From: Crocinitomicaceae bacterium
GTDB taxonomy: Bacteria; Bacteroidota; Bacteroidia; Flavobacteriales_D; Crocinitomicaceae
Direction: 5' to 3'
Length of the DNA: 64,000 nt
Assembly: GCA_023957475.1 (NCBI GenBank)
Contig: JAMLHA010000013.1
Span: forward strand, 18,286 to 82,285
A model generated the notes under the pieces. It made no database searches. It was not told the origin of the DNA and saw only the letters and a list, made by a program, of their open reading frames with translations. Positions within the stretch are counted from its first letter, which is position 1. The number at the start of each line of letters is the position of its first letter. The position numbers and the translations under genes are program-made. Positions 26,734-36,558 of the stretch are shown piece by piece.

Positions 26734-29118
26734 ATGAAGTATTTCTTTTTCTTATTTCTCACGATCTCTCTAAATAATTCTTTTTCGCAAGAAAATTTGA
26801 CTATTACTGGTAAAGTAATCGATGTTAACAAACAACCTCTTGCATACGTTACCGTTCAATACACTTCATCACAAGATAGCACGTTAATCGGTGGTGAAAT
26901 CACTGACGAAGATGGTAAATTTTCATTAAAAATCCCAACAGGTAAGTATTCGATTACTTTTAGGTTGACCGGACTTTTTGCCGATACCATCCACATCAAA
27001 GAAAGTGATAAAGAAAAAATAGATTTGGGAGTTATTCAAATGAGAGCTATTGCAAGCTTAGAAAACATTGAAATTGTTGGTCAACAAAGCACAATGGAGT
27101 TTCAATTGGATAAACGTGTTTTTAATGTTGGCACTGATTTAAACAATCAAGGTGCTAATGCTACTCAAATATTGGAAAACATTCCTTCTGTAACCGTAGA
27201 TGCAGATGGAAACGTAAGTTTAAGAGGTAACTCAAATGTGCGTATCTTAATTGATGGGAAACTTTCTGGATTTACCTCAAGTGCAGAGGCTTTGCAACAA
27301 TTGCAAGGTGATAATATTGAAAAAATAGAAGTTATAACCAATGCTTCTGCAAGATACGATGCTGAAGGTGAAGCTGGAATTATCAATATTATACTCAAAA
27401 AGAATAAAACAAAAGGATTCAACGGAACAGTTGCGTTAAAAGGTGGTTATTTCCCCTTGATTGGAGGTGATATTCGTTTAAATTACAAAAAAGGTAAAGT
27501 TAATTTTTATACTACCTACTCTATTAATTATGCACACAATCCAGGTTATAGCACCACATATCAAAGCCTCACTAATAAAGACACTTCCTTTACCTATATT
27601 CAAAATTACCGCCAATTGGAAAAAGGTTTAAACCACTACGCCACAGTTGGATTTGATTATGACATCAATGAATTTAACACGCTTTCTGCATCTATCGGAA
27701 TAAAATCCAATAACAATGGAAGTAATTATTACCGCCTTTATGAAAATTTAGACAACAACGATTCACTATTTGGCTACAGCAATCGCTTGGAATATCAAAA
27801 AAGATACACAGACATGCTCGAAGCAGCTTTATCTTATAATAAATCTTTTAAAAACAAGGCTCAATGGGATACAAGTATTAAGTGGTTTAACAATCAAAAC
27901 ATTACGAAGTCAGACTATACAGAATCTTTTTCTGATTCATCTTCTGAGAATCTGCAATTTTCACAAATCAATACAGATGAACAGAATTTAACCGCTCAAA
28001 CTGATTTTAGTTTACCTTTTGCAAAAACTGGAAAATTTGAAACTGGAGGAAGAACACAATTCCGACAAATGATCAATCAAATTCAATTTGGTGACTGGAA
28101 TGGCATTAATTGGGACTATCCATCCATTTACAATGATCGCTACAATTATGACGAAGCAGTTTATGCAGCTTATGCCATGGCTTCCAATACATGGAACAAG
28201 TTTTCACTTCAAGTCGGAGTAAGAGCAGAATTTACCCAAATAACAACACTCCAAAAATCCAACTTTTTCAAAAACAAACAATCGTTTATCGATTTATTTC
28301 CAAGTGCAGCTATTTCTTATAAAACCACTAAAAATCAAACATTACAGCTGAGTTATAGTCGCAGAATTAGTAGGCCTGGACAATGGAACTTGATGCCCTA
28401 CATGCGTTTTGGTGACAATCGAGAAAGAATGGTTGGAAATCCCTATTTAAAGCCCGAATACACCAATTCGTTAGAAGCAGGAATATTGCAAAACTGGAAA
28501 TCTGGCACATTTTTAGGAACAATTTATTATCGATTTACTAGCAACAAAATAGAACGCATCACATCGTTTGCAGCAGACGAAATTATTTACATCACACCTT
28601 ACAATATTGCTTTTAAAAACGCTATTGGAGCAGAATTTAACATTACCTACACCCCTATCAACTGGTTGCGCTTAAATACAGGTTTTAATTTTTACAATGA
28701 GGAAATAAAGGGCCAATTTGACACCATTCATATACAAAGATCAAACTTTACTTGGACCAATCGTTCTTCCATTAGTTTTTCATTTCCAAAAATCATAAAA
28801 GCACAAATTGCCTTTAACTATCAAGCACCAAGTGTCAGAGCGCAAGGAAAATCATTGGCTGTTTACTATTTTGATTTAGGTTTTTCTAGAGATTTATTCA
28901 AAGGAAACGCTACAATTGCCTTAAACATCCGAGACTTGTTGAACACCCGTGCTTGGAGATCTATGACCAACACACCAGAAATATATAGTCGAACAGAAGG
29001 TCATTGGCGACAAAGAAGCATTGTACTTGTGTTTACTTATAGATTTAATCAAACAAAGAAAAACACAGCTAAAAACGATTTCAACATCATCGACGAAAGA
29101 GATAGTTTTCAAGAATAA
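26734..29118 (+). CDS. TonB-dependent-receptor-type outer-membrane barrel
   Basis: 794 residues. Signal peptide (KYFFFLFLTISLNNSF), a carboxypeptidase-regulatory-like domain (about 20-115, ITGKVIDVNKQPLAYVTVQY), a plug domain (ATQILENIPSVTVDADGNVSLRGNSNVRILIDGKLSG, then IEKIEVITNASARYDAEGEAGIINIIL), and a long beta-barrel of the OMP_b-brl_3 type with SYSRRISRPGQWNLMPYMRFGD in the middle. It takes up or binds an unknown ligand at the outer membrane, energised by TonB; no SusD partner lies next to it. Confidence 0.9.
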   Translation: MKYFFFLFLTISLNNSFSQENLTITGKVIDVNKQPLAYVTVQYTSSQDSTLIGGEITDEDGKFSLKIPTGKYSITFRLTGLFADTIHIKESDKEKIDLGVIQMRAIASLENIEIVGQQSTMEFQLDKRVFNVGTDLNNQGANATQILENIPSVTVDADGNVSLRGNSNVRILIDGKLSGFTSSAEALQQLQGDNIEKIEVITNASARYDAEGEAGIINIILKKNKTKGFNGTVALKGGYFPLIGGDIRLNYKKGKVNFYTTYSINYAHNPGYSTTYQSLTNKDTSFTYIQNYRQLEKGLNHYATVGFDYDINEFNTLSASIGIKSNNNGSNYYRLYENLDNNDSLFGYSNRLEYQKRYTDMLEAALSYNKSFKNKAQWDTSIKWFNNQNITKSDYTESFSDSSSENLQFSQINTDEQNLTAQTDFSLPFAKTGKFETGGRTQFRQMINQIQFGDWNGINWDYPSIYNDRYNYDEAVYAAYAMASNTWNKFSLQVGVRAEFTQITTLQKSNFFKNKQSFIDLFPSAAISYKTTKNQTLQLSYSRRISRPGQWNLMPYMRFGDNRERMVGNPYLKPEYTNSLEAGILQNWKSGTFLGTIYYRFTSNKIERITSFAADEIIYITPYNIAFKNAIGAEFNITYTPINWLRLNTGFNFYNEEIKGQFDTIHIQRSNFTWTNRSSISFSFPKIIKAQIAFNYQAPSVRAQGKSLAVYYFDLGFSRDLFKGNATIALNIRDLLNTRAWRSMTNTPEIYSRTEGHWRQRSIVLVFTYRFNQTKKNTAKNDFNIIDERDSFQE

Positions 29119-29238
29119 TGGTGATTTTCAACCAATCATTTGTTAACTTTACGTGATTGCACTCTCTTTAAAGTGATTTTTTCAATGATTGCTCTATTTT
29201 TATCACGAATTATCTTTCAACCATCATAATTTTTTACA

Positions 29239-29246
29239 TATATTTG
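29239..29246 (+). promoter_or_regulatory. -7 box of the pdhA-pdhC operon
   Basis: TATATTTG fits TAnnTTTG and lies 25 bp before the pdhA ATG. Confidence 0.5.
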
Positions 29247-29271
29247 CTCTTTGTATTAAAATTTATATCAC

Positions 29272-30324
29272 ATGGCGGCAAAAACCTCCACAAAACCAAC
29301 ATCAACGACTAAGAAAAGTAAAGTTGATAGCACATCAAAGTTTTCTAAAGAAACTTACATTAAATGGTGGAAAGACATGCTTTTGATTCGAAAATTTGAA
29401 GAAAAAGCAGGACAATTGTACATTCAACAAAAATTTGGTGGTTTCTTGCATTTATACATTGGTCAAGAAGCAATCGTTGCAGGTACTGCAAGTGCATGCA
29501 AACCAGATGACAAGCACATGACAGCCTACAGAGACCATGGTCACCCAATAGCTTTAGGAACAGACCCTCGCGTGTTAATGGCCGAATTGTATGGTAAATC
29601 TACAGGATGTTCTAAAGGAAAGGGTGGTTCTATGCACTTTTTTGATAAAGAAAAGAATTTTATGGGCGGTCACGGTATCGTTGGTGCGCAAATTGCAATG
29701 GGAGCTGGTGTTGCCTTTGCCGAAAAATACAACAAAACAAAAAATGTTGTATTTGTATCAATGGGTGATGGTGCTGCAAGACAAGGTATTTTGCACGAAA
29801 CGTTTAACATGGCTATGAATTGGAAATTACCTGTGATTTTCATCATAGAAAACAACAATTATGCCATGGGAACTTCTGTTCAACGTACAACAAACGTACA
29901 CGATTTGTCAAAAATGAGTCTTTCTTATGAAATGCCTTCTATTGTTGTCAACGGAATGAAACCAGAATCTGTGCACGAAGCAATTGAAGAAGCGGCAGAA
30001 AGAGCTCGCAAAGGTGGTGGTCCTACACTATTGGATATTCGTACTTATCGCTACAAAGGCCACTCAATGTCCGACCCTCAAAAATACCGTTCAAAAGAAG
30101 AAGTAAATGATTGGATTGAAAAAGATCCAATTCAACATTGTTTAGACATCATCAAGGCAAACAAATGGCTTTCTGACAAAGAAATAGAAAAAACGGAAGA
30201 ATGGGTTAAAAACGAAGTGGAAGAATCTGTAAAATTTGCAGAAGAATCTCCGTTCCCAACACCAGATGAACTGTACAAAGATGTATATGTTGAGCCAAAT
30301 TATCCTTATATCGTTGAATATTAA
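29272..30324 (+). CDS. pdhA: Pyruvate dehydrogenase E1 component, alpha subunit
   Basis: Thiamine-diphosphate-dependent decarboxylation of pyruvate in the pyruvate dehydrogenase complex. 350 residues; a Lys/Thr/Ser-rich leader (1-22) precedes the core. Marks: RKFEEKAGQLYIQQKFGGFLHLYIGQEA, the TPP-binding block GDGAARQGILHETFNMA ending IIENNNYAMGTSV, and the loop YRYKGHSMSDPQKYRSKEE. It is 15 bp upstream of pdhC. The E1 beta gene (pdhB) is not here; in many Bacteroidota it is elsewhere. Confidence 0.95.
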   Translation: MAAKTSTKPTSTTKKSKVDSTSKFSKETYIKWWKDMLLIRKFEEKAGQLYIQQKFGGFLHLYIGQEAIVAGTASACKPDDKHMTAYRDHGHPIALGTDPRVLMAELYGKSTGCSKGKGGSMHFFDKEKNFMGGHGIVGAQIAMGAGVAFAEKYNKTKNVVFVSMGDGAARQGILHETFNMAMNWKLPVIFIIENNNYAMGTSVQRTTNVHDLSKMSLSYEMPSIVVNGMKPESVHEAIEEAAERARKGGGPTLLDIRTYRYKGHSMSDPQKYRSKEEVNDWIEKDPIQHCLDIIKANKWLSDKEIEKTEEWVKNEVEESVKFAEESPFPTPDELYKDVYVEPNYPYIVEY

Positions 30325-30339
30325 AAATTAGAAAATACT

Positions 30340-31605
30340 ATGGCTGAGATTGTATATATGCCAAAATTAAGCGACACCATGACTGAAGGTGTTGTATCTG
30401 AATGGACAAAAAAAGTTGGAGACAAAGTTGCCTCAGGAGAAGTATTAGCTGAAATCGAAACGGATAAAGCTACAATGGAATTTGAATCTTTTTACGACGG
30501 TGTATTGTTGCACATAGGCGTTGAAAAAGGTCAAGCGGCACCAGTTAATGCCGTTCTTGCCATTATTGGTAAAGAAGGTGAGGATATTTCCAAATTATTA
30601 TCAGGTGCAGGAGCTCCAACAGCGCAAAAAGCTGAAGTAAAAGAAGAAAAAGCAACACCAACTCCAGAGCTAGTTAAAGAAGTTGCTCCAGTTGCTAAAA
30701 CGGAAAATAAACCAGCTCCAGTTGTTTCAACACCTGTATCTACTGACGGTCGCGTAGTTGCTTCTCCACTTGCTAAAAAAATGGCGGAGGATAAAGGAAT
30801 TGACATCAATAGTGTAATTGGAACAGGAGATGGTGGACGAATAATTAAAAGAGACATCGATCACTATGTGCCATACGACGCTCCTACAAGAGCTGCAAAC
30901 TATACTGCTATTTCAAGCGGCGTAGAATCATATACAGACGAAAATGTTTCGCAAATGCGCAAAACTATAGCAAGAAGATTGGCTGAAAGTAAATTTTCTG
31001 CTCCACATTTCTATTTAACATTGGAAATAGATATGGACAATGCTATTGCTGCAAGAAAATCATTAAATTCAACAGAAGGAGTAAAAATATCTTTCAACGA
31101 TTTAGTTATCAAAGCGGTGGCTGCTGCATTGCGCCAACATCCTACGGTTAATTCTTCTTGGTTGGAAGATCGTATTCGTAGAAACCACCACGTACATATT
31201 GGTGTTGCTGTTGCTGTAGATGAAGGACTTTTGGTTCCAGTTGTTCGTTTTGCAGATACAAAAGGTTTGGTACAAATTGGTGATGAAGTAAGAGAATTTG
31301 CCCAAAAAGCGAAAGATAAAAAATTACAACCAGCTGATTGGGAGGGAAATACATTTACCATTTCCAATTTAGGTATGTTTGGAATTGAAGAATTTACAGC
31401 AATCATCAACCCGCCAGATAGTTGCATTATGGCTGTTGGGGGTATCAAACAAGTACCTGTTGTTAAAAATGGTCAAGTTGTGCCAGGCAACATCATGAAA
31501 GTAACACTTTCTTGTGATCACCGAGTGGTTGACGGTGCTTCGGGAGCTGCTTTCTTACAAACCGTAAAAAATTACTTAGAAAATCCAGTGTTGTTGTTGT
31601 TATAA
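30340..31605 (+). CDS. pdhC: Pyruvate dehydrogenase E2, dihydrolipoamide acetyltransferase
   Basis: Transfers the acetyl group to CoA. 421 residues with one lipoyl domain (1-78; lipoylated Lys in EIETDKATMEFES), an Ala/Pro/Glu-rich linker (about 90-135), a peripheral-subunit-binding domain (VVASPLAKKMAEDKGIDINSVIGTGDGGRIIKRDI), and the acetyltransferase core (from about 200), which ends with the catalytic SCDHRVVDGASGAAFL (HxxxDG). It follows pdhA by 15 bp and is followed by a strong terminator. Confidence 0.95.
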   Translation: MAEIVYMPKLSDTMTEGVVSEWTKKVGDKVASGEVLAEIETDKATMEFESFYDGVLLHIGVEKGQAAPVNAVLAIIGKEGEDISKLLSGAGAPTAQKAEVKEEKATPTPELVKEVAPVAKTENKPAPVVSTPVSTDGRVVASPLAKKMAEDKGIDINSVIGTGDGGRIIKRDIDHYVPYDAPTRAANYTAISSGVESYTDENVSQMRKTIARRLAESKFSAPHFYLTLEIDMDNAIAARKSLNSTEGVKISFNDLVIKAVAAALRQHPTVNSSWLEDRIRRNHHVHIGVAVAVDEGLLVPVVRFADTKGLVQIGDEVREFAQKAKDKKLQPADWEGNTFTISNLGMFGIEEFTAIINPPDSCIMAVGGIKQVPVVKNGQVVPGNIMKVTLSCDHRVVDGASGAAFLQTVKNYLENPVLLLL

Positions 31606-31626
31606 ACAAGCACTATGTATATTAAG

Positions 31627-31656
31627 AAAAGGCATCCGAATGGGTGCTTTTTTTTT
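31627..31656 (+). terminator. Terminator of the pdhA-pdhC operon
   Basis: GGCATCC and GGGTGCT pair (with one G-U) across the loop GAAT, followed by nine T residues. Confidence 0.85.
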
Positions 31657-31719
31657 GAAATTAACAACGCTTATTTGATAAAGAATTTAAAGTTGCAAAA
31701 AATCAACTTATTCCCATTC

Positions 31720-31727
31720 TAAATTTG
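31720..31727 (+). promoter_or_regulatory. -7 box immediately before a GTG start
   Basis: TAAATTTG fits TAnnTTTG and ends 4 bp before the GTG at 31732, which implies a leaderless transcript. A TTG at 31693-31695 is 24 bp upstream, slightly wide for the -33 element. Confidence 0.45.
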
Positions 31728-31731
31728 TAGT

Positions 31732-32604
31732 GTGAAAAACACTCAAAACATAGAGGCTTTAATTCAATTGATGGATGATCCCGATGAAGGTATTTTCTTG
31801 CATGTAAGAGATCGTTTACTTCAATATGGACCTGATGCAATTCCCTATCTTGAAAATTCTTGGGAGGAGAAAGATTATGGCTTGATTTTTTTAAATCGTG
31901 TTGAGCAGTTAATTCACGACATTCAGTTTGAAGATGTAAAGCGACAAATTCAACATTGGCAGAATAGTGAAAAAGATTTGTTGGATGGTGCAATCATCAT
32001 TGCCAAGTACCAATATCCAGGTTTGGTAGAAGAACACATCAAAGAGTTTATAGAAACGATTCGCAAAGAAGTTTGGTTGGAATTGAGTCACCGACAAACA
32101 GCTTATGAAAAAGTACGCATACTCAACAAACTATTTTTTGAAAAATACCACTTCAAAGGCGATTCAAAAAACTTTCATTCTCCGCTAAATTCATACATCA
32201 ACACGGTAATAGAGCAACGAAAAGGCAATCCACTTAGCTTAACAATCATTTATAGCATTGTTGCACAATCGCTTAACTTACCGATTTATGGTGTTAATTT
32301 GCCCAATCATTTTATTGCAGCTTACATTGATGAAGACGGCATCAATCAATTTGTAAATGCCGACAATAAAAATGGAGTTCTCTTTTATATCAATGTTTTT
32401 TCACGAGGTAGCTTATTTGACGAAAGTGAAATCGTTGATTTTCTAAAAAAACTAAACATTACTTCATCAAGAGAGTATTTTGAACCTTGCTCCAACACTA
32501 CGATTATCCGACGAATGTTGACCAATCTCATTAGTTCATTTCAACAAGCAGGCAACGCCGAAAAAGTAAAGGAATTGATCGAATTGAGAGATTTATTGGG
32601 GTGA
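31732..32604 (+). CDS. SirB1/transglutaminase-like family protein
   Basis: 290 residues from a GTG start; the next ATG (31770) would cut into the conserved N-terminal helices (IEALIQLMDDPDEGIFLHVRDRLLQYGPDAIPYLENSW). The family signature is SPLNSYINTVIEQRKGNPLSLTIIYSIVAQSLNLPIYGVNLPNHFIAAY, the SirB1/transglutaminase-like core in which the usual cysteine position is replaced (GNPLSL), so protease-like activity is not expected. Cytoplasmic, function unknown. Confidence 0.82.
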   Translation: MKNTQNIEALIQLMDDPDEGIFLHVRDRLLQYGPDAIPYLENSWEEKDYGLIFLNRVEQLIHDIQFEDVKRQIQHWQNSEKDLLDGAIIIAKYQYPGLVEEHIKEFIETIRKEVWLELSHRQTAYEKVRILNKLFFEKYHFKGDSKNFHSPLNSYINTVIEQRKGNPLSLTIIYSIVAQSLNLPIYGVNLPNHFIAAYIDEDGINQFVNADNKNGVLFYINVFSRGSLFDESEIVDFLKKLNITSSREYFEPCSNTTIIRRMLTNLISSFQQAGNAEKVKELIELRDLLG

Positions 32605-32850
32605 AAAAGCAACCATACGAATTTACAAAGGTATCATCCCTACGGGATTTATTATCAATGAAAATACAATCATTCTACAAAGGTCGTGTCCCTACAGGAC
32701 TAATTAATCAAAATTCCATTGGAGTGTCAACTTTGTTGACAATCAATACGAATTCAACACTAACTCCAGAGGAGCGATAGCTTTGCAGGATGATATTATC
32801 ACCAATCAAATCAAACTCCGTAGAGTGACACCTTTGTAACGTAACACCTA
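32605..32850. repeat. Cluster of five degenerate short repeats in opposing orientation
   Basis: Two copies of a unit like TACAAAGGTnnnnTCCCTACxGGA (about 32619-32650 and 32676-32703) are followed by three copies in the reverse orientation (CCATTGGAGTGTCAACTTTGT near 32717, CTCCAGAGGAGCGATAGCTTTG near 32764, CTCCGTAGAGTGACACCTTTGTA near 32815). Similar 25-30 bp units are scattered in Bacteroidota intergenic DNA. They fill the gap between the SirB1-like gene and uvrA; no gene is seen here. Confidence 0.65.
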
Positions 32851-32893
32851 AAATTATTCTAATCAAATACTAGTATTTCACTAAAACAACCAT

Positions 32894-32901
32894 TAATTTT
32901 G
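32894..32901 (+). promoter_or_regulatory. -7 box of uvrA, probably leaderless
   Basis: TAATTTTG fits TAnnTTTG and ends 4 bp before the uvrA ATG at 32906, so the message would begin at or next to the start codon. No SOS-type operator was recognised. Confidence 0.5.
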
Positions 32902-32905
32902 CACT

Positions 32906-35695
32906 ATGGCAAAGCAGTCGTTTATCGAAATTAAAGGAGCAAGAGTAAACAACCTTAAAAATCTAAGTGTAAAAATTCCACATGGAAAATTTACGGTCAT
33001 TACTGGATTATCGGGCTCTGGTAAATCTTCACTTGCTTTTGATACGCTTTATGCCGAGGGACAACGACGATACATTGAAAGTCTTTCGTCTTATGCACGC
33101 CAATTTTTGGGAAAATTAGACAAGCCTGAAACGGATTACATCAAAGGGATTTCTCCAGCTATCGCCATTGAACAAAAGGTTATTTCAAACAACCCACGAT
33201 CAACGGTTGGTACAACAACAGAAATCTACGATTACCTCAAATTGCTTTTTGCTCGAATTGGAAAAACCTATTCACCCATTAGTGGTAAAGAAGTAAAACG
33301 ACATACAGTAACTGATGTTATCAATTTTATTACCACCCTACCCGATAATGAACGAATACTAATACTTGCCCCCGTTCCTGCTTTTAATAATTATGGTATA
33401 TCCGAAACCTTAAAAATTTTAACGCAACAAGGGTATTCTCGTTTGTTTATTGATTCAACGATCACAGAAATTGGAGCAGTTCCTGACACCTCCATCAACG
33501 TTGATACGACAAAATTGGTTATTGACAGAGCTACAGCCGACACATCATCCGAAGAATTATTGGGACGAATTGAAGATTCTGTTCACTTAGCATTTACCGA
33601 AGGAAATGGAGAATGTAGCATCTACACAATGAGTGATCAAGAGGAACACCGTTTTTCTACACGATTTGAGTTGGATGGTATCGAGTTTCAACTACCAACG
33701 GATCATTTATTTGCTTTTAACAACCCTATTGGCGCATGTAAATCTTGTGAGGGTTACGGCATGATTATTGGAATTGATGAAGAATTGGTGTTACCAAATA
33801 AAAATTTAAGTGTTTTTGAAGGTGCAATTGTTCCTTGGAAAGGTGAAATGATGAAAGAATATTTGCAAGAATTGATTGTCAGTGCATCAAAGTTTGACTT
33901 CCCTATTCATCGACCAATAAAGGATTTAACGCCCCAACAATATGAATTGCTGTGGAAAGGAAATCGGTATTTCACAGGTCTTAACGAGTTTTTTAAATTC
34001 CTTGAATCGCAAACCTATAAGATTCATTATCGGGTGATGCTTTCTCGCTTTCGAGGAAAAACTACTTGCCCCGAATGTCGAGGAACACGTTTAAGAAGTG
34101 ATGCCAACAACGTTAAAATCAATGGTAAATCAATTACTGATATTGTGCTAACTCCCATTCACCAACTCGTTCCATTTTTTAAAGAATTGCAGTTAGAAGC
34201 TTACGACAAGCAAGTTTCTAAACGCATTCTGCCCGAAATTGTTCATCGATTGGAGTTTTTATGCAACGTTGGACTGGGTTATCTAACGCTCAATAGGCAA
34301 TCCAATTCCCTTTCAGGAGGTGAATCTCAACGTATCAACTTGGCTACATCTTTGGGTAGTAGTTTGGTTGGTTCCATGTATATTTTGGATGAGCCATCAA
34401 TTGGTTTACATCCGCGAGATACCGAAAAATTAATAAACGTACTAAACGGTCTTCGTGATTTAGGCAACACTGTAATTGTTGTAGAACACGAAGAAGACAT
34501 TATGCGAGCTGCCGATGAACTGTTGGATATTGGCCCAATGGCTGGAATTTATGGTGGCGAGGTTGTATTTCAAGGCGATTTCAAACAATTGATAAAAGCA
34601 AAAAATAGCATCACAGCAGATTATTTAACTGGTAAACGAAAAATTCCAATCCCAGAAAAGCGAAGAAAACAAATCAATCATTTGCATTTTAGTGGTGTCA
34701 GAAAACACAATTTAAAAGATGTGTCGGTTAAAATTCCACTTACAAATTTTGTTTGCATTACAGGAGTTAGCGGATCCGGAAAATCTACGTTAATTAAAGA
34801 CATTGTCTATCCAGCTGTTAGAAATAAATTAGGCGAAATTGCATTAGCTACCAAGAGTTTTGAAGTGGAAGGTGATTGGAAGCAAATTGGAGCGGTGGAA
34901 CTTGTGGATCAAAACCCAATAGGAAAATCTTCGCGAAGCAATCCAGTTACTTATGTCAAAGCATTTGATGACATTCGTGAGCTATTCGCCAAACAACAAT
35001 TGGCTAAATTAAGAAGCTACAAACCTGGGTTTTTTAGTTTTAATGTGGATGGCGGTCGTTGTGAAATGTGTGAAGGAGAAGGTAGTATCACCGTTGGTAT
35101 GCAGTTTATGGCAGACATTCATTTAACTTGTGAAACTTGTCACGGAACACGTTATAAGGCCGAAACATTAGAAGTTGAGTACCGAGGTGTAAATATTTCG
35201 CAATTACTCAACATGGACATAGAAAATGCTTTAACTTTTTTCAAAGAAAGCAATGATTTGTTAGAGAAGAAAATCGTAGAAAAGCTACAACCATTGGTTG
35301 ATGTTGGATTGGGCTATCTAAAAATGGGACAATCATCGAGTACACTAAGCGGAGGTGAAGCACAACGCATCAAACTGGCATCGTTCTTATCAAAAGGCAG
35401 CAAGGCCACTCCTACTCTATTTATTTTTGATGAACCAACAACAGGTTTGCATTTTCACGATATCGAAAAGCTCATCATTGCCCTCAACCGATTGATTGAT
35501 GTTGGGCATTCTGTAATTGTCATCGAGCACAACAAAGAAGTTATCAAATGTGCGGATTGGGTCATTGATTTAGGTCCAGAAGGAGGCGAATTAGGAGGTA
35601 ATATTGTATTTAGTGGAACTCCCGAAGACTTAATACACTACAAAGAAAGTTACACAGGTATGTTTCTAAAAGAGGTTTTGGAGAGAAAAGGGTGA
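32906..35695 (+). CDS. uvrA: Excinuclease ABC subunit A
   Basis: Damage-recognition ATPase of nucleotide excision repair. 929 residues, near the usual 940. Two ABC modules: Walker A TGLSGSGKSSLAFDTLYAEGQRRYIESL (about 33-60) and TGVSGSGKSTLIKD (about 622-635); signatures LSGGESQRINLA and LSGGEAQRIKLAS; zinc-finger cysteine pairs in CKSCEGYG, CPECRG, CEMCEGEG and CETCHG. It is the last ordinary chromosomal gene before the cassette array, whose first boundary lies about 190 bp downstream. Confidence 0.97.
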   Translation: MAKQSFIEIKGARVNNLKNLSVKIPHGKFTVITGLSGSGKSSLAFDTLYAEGQRRYIESLSSYARQFLGKLDKPETDYIKGISPAIAIEQKVISNNPRSTVGTTTEIYDYLKLLFARIGKTYSPISGKEVKRHTVTDVINFITTLPDNERILILAPVPAFNNYGISETLKILTQQGYSRLFIDSTITEIGAVPDTSINVDTTKLVIDRATADTSSEELLGRIEDSVHLAFTEGNGECSIYTMSDQEEHRFSTRFELDGIEFQLPTDHLFAFNNPIGACKSCEGYGMIIGIDEELVLPNKNLSVFEGAIVPWKGEMMKEYLQELIVSASKFDFPIHRPIKDLTPQQYELLWKGNRYFTGLNEFFKFLESQTYKIHYRVMLSRFRGKTTCPECRGTRLRSDANNVKINGKSITDIVLTPIHQLVPFFKELQLEAYDKQVSKRILPEIVHRLEFLCNVGLGYLTLNRQSNSLSGGESQRINLATSLGSSLVGSMYILDEPSIGLHPRDTEKLINVLNGLRDLGNTVIVVEHEEDIMRAADELLDIGPMAGIYGGEVVFQGDFKQLIKAKNSITADYLTGKRKIPIPEKRRKQINHLHFSGVRKHNLKDVSVKIPLTNFVCITGVSGSGKSTLIKDIVYPAVRNKLGEIALATKSFEVEGDWKQIGAVELVDQNPIGKSSRSNPVTYVKAFDDIRELFAKQQLAKLRSYKPGFFSFNVDGGRCEMCEGEGSITVGMQFMADIHLTCETCHGTRYKAETLEVEYRGVNISQLLNMDIENALTFFKESNDLLEKKIVEKLQPLVDVGLGYLKMGQSSSTLSGGEAQRIKLASFLSKGSKATPTLFIFDEPTTGLHFHDIEKLIIALNRLIDVGHSVIVIEHNKEVIKCADWVIDLGPEGGELGGNIVFSGTPEDLIHYKESYTGMFLKEVLERKG

Positions 35696-35830
35696 AAGTT
35701 ACTAAGTAATAATAGCCGCATGAAAGAGATATACACACGTTTCTCAAAAATTTATTGAAAAAATTAGAAGTCCTTTTGATTTTGTAATACTTTTATTTAT
35801 TATTGTACAATGAATAGGCGAAACATTTTA

Positions 35831-35862
35831 TCCCTTTAGAACGAAAATATTGGCTAAAGGGA
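35831..35862 (+). terminator. Possible terminator hairpin after uvrA
   Basis: TCCCTTTAG (35831-35839) and CTAAAGGGA (35854-35862) form a perfect 9-bp stem with a 14-nt loop, then AAGTTTTGA. The T run is weak. It is the last structure before the left edge of the cassette array at 35887. Confidence 0.45.
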
Positions 35863-35886
35863 AGTTTTGACTGAAGATATAAAAGA

Positions 35887-36398
35887 GTTATGGTTAACAG
35901 CACGGGGCGCAAAACTTCCACCTTTAGCTTTCTCTTCAACCTTTTGCAATTTCTTCTTCCCATGCGCTGGTTATGTGTGGGTGGGTGTGGGCGTGCTACG
36001 TGTTCTGTGTGGCTTGTGTTTTTGCTTAAATTTTTTGCTGAGAATAAGGTGGAAAAAATAAGACAAATTGGTGCGTTAATCTGTTGTAGGGAGGAATTTA
36101 TCAGACCTATATGCAGAGGTGCGCAAAAAAGGCTGTTTATGTATAGTGTTTTGTGGCTGGTTGACAGGTTGGCAAAGGTTTTTAAGCGAAGTGCTTCGTA
36201 AATGTTGGGCGACAACCTCTTCCCTGCTCTAGCAAAAAACACAAGCTGAAATTTTGGGTAGGAAAAACGGCTTTAAGTGAAGTAAAAAATTGTCGAAACG
36301 CCTGAAAAATGGGTAAAAAACTCATAAAATTGTTGATAAAGGAAATTTTTTAACCAGCGTAGTGCAGGGTTTGAGTGGTGCGTGCTGCAAACCATAAC
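35887..36398. other. First cassette-like unit, no convincing gene
   Basis: Bounded by GTTATGGTTAACAGCACG (35887-35904) and, at 36381-36398, its reverse complement with 16 of 18 matches. Open frames exist on both strands (for example + 35890-36201 with its ATG inside the boundary motif, and a - strand frame crossing the boundary), but their composition (repeated Cys/Trp/Val or Lys/Arg runs) looks like translated non-coding DNA. The rest, to the AraC gene at 36559, is the first attC-like palindrome. Nothing else is recognised. Confidence 0.5.
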
Positions 36399-36522
36399 AC
36401 GGGTTTGGAAAATGGCTGGGCGAAGAGATAGATTTGGAAGTTCAGAGATAATTATTATATTTGGTGAGTGTTTGGAGAGAGGTGCTTTGAAACGCCATTC
36501 CCCAAGCCCGATACCGTTACCT
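36392..36522 (+). repeat. attC-like site 1
   Basis: Left core CCATAAC (36392-36398), arms CGGGTTTGG (36400-36408) with CCAAGCCCG (36502-36510) and TGGC (36413) with GCCA (36494), right core GTTACCT (36516-36522). About 131 bp. Confidence 0.7.
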
Positions 36523-36558
36523 GCTATGCTATGAGCGACTGTGCTAACATTGAAATCA

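Noticed and set aside
35793..36242. A leftward 149-codon frame after uvrA
   Set aside because: It crosses the first cassette boundary and the hairpin at 35831; its residue pattern is that of translated non-coding DNA.
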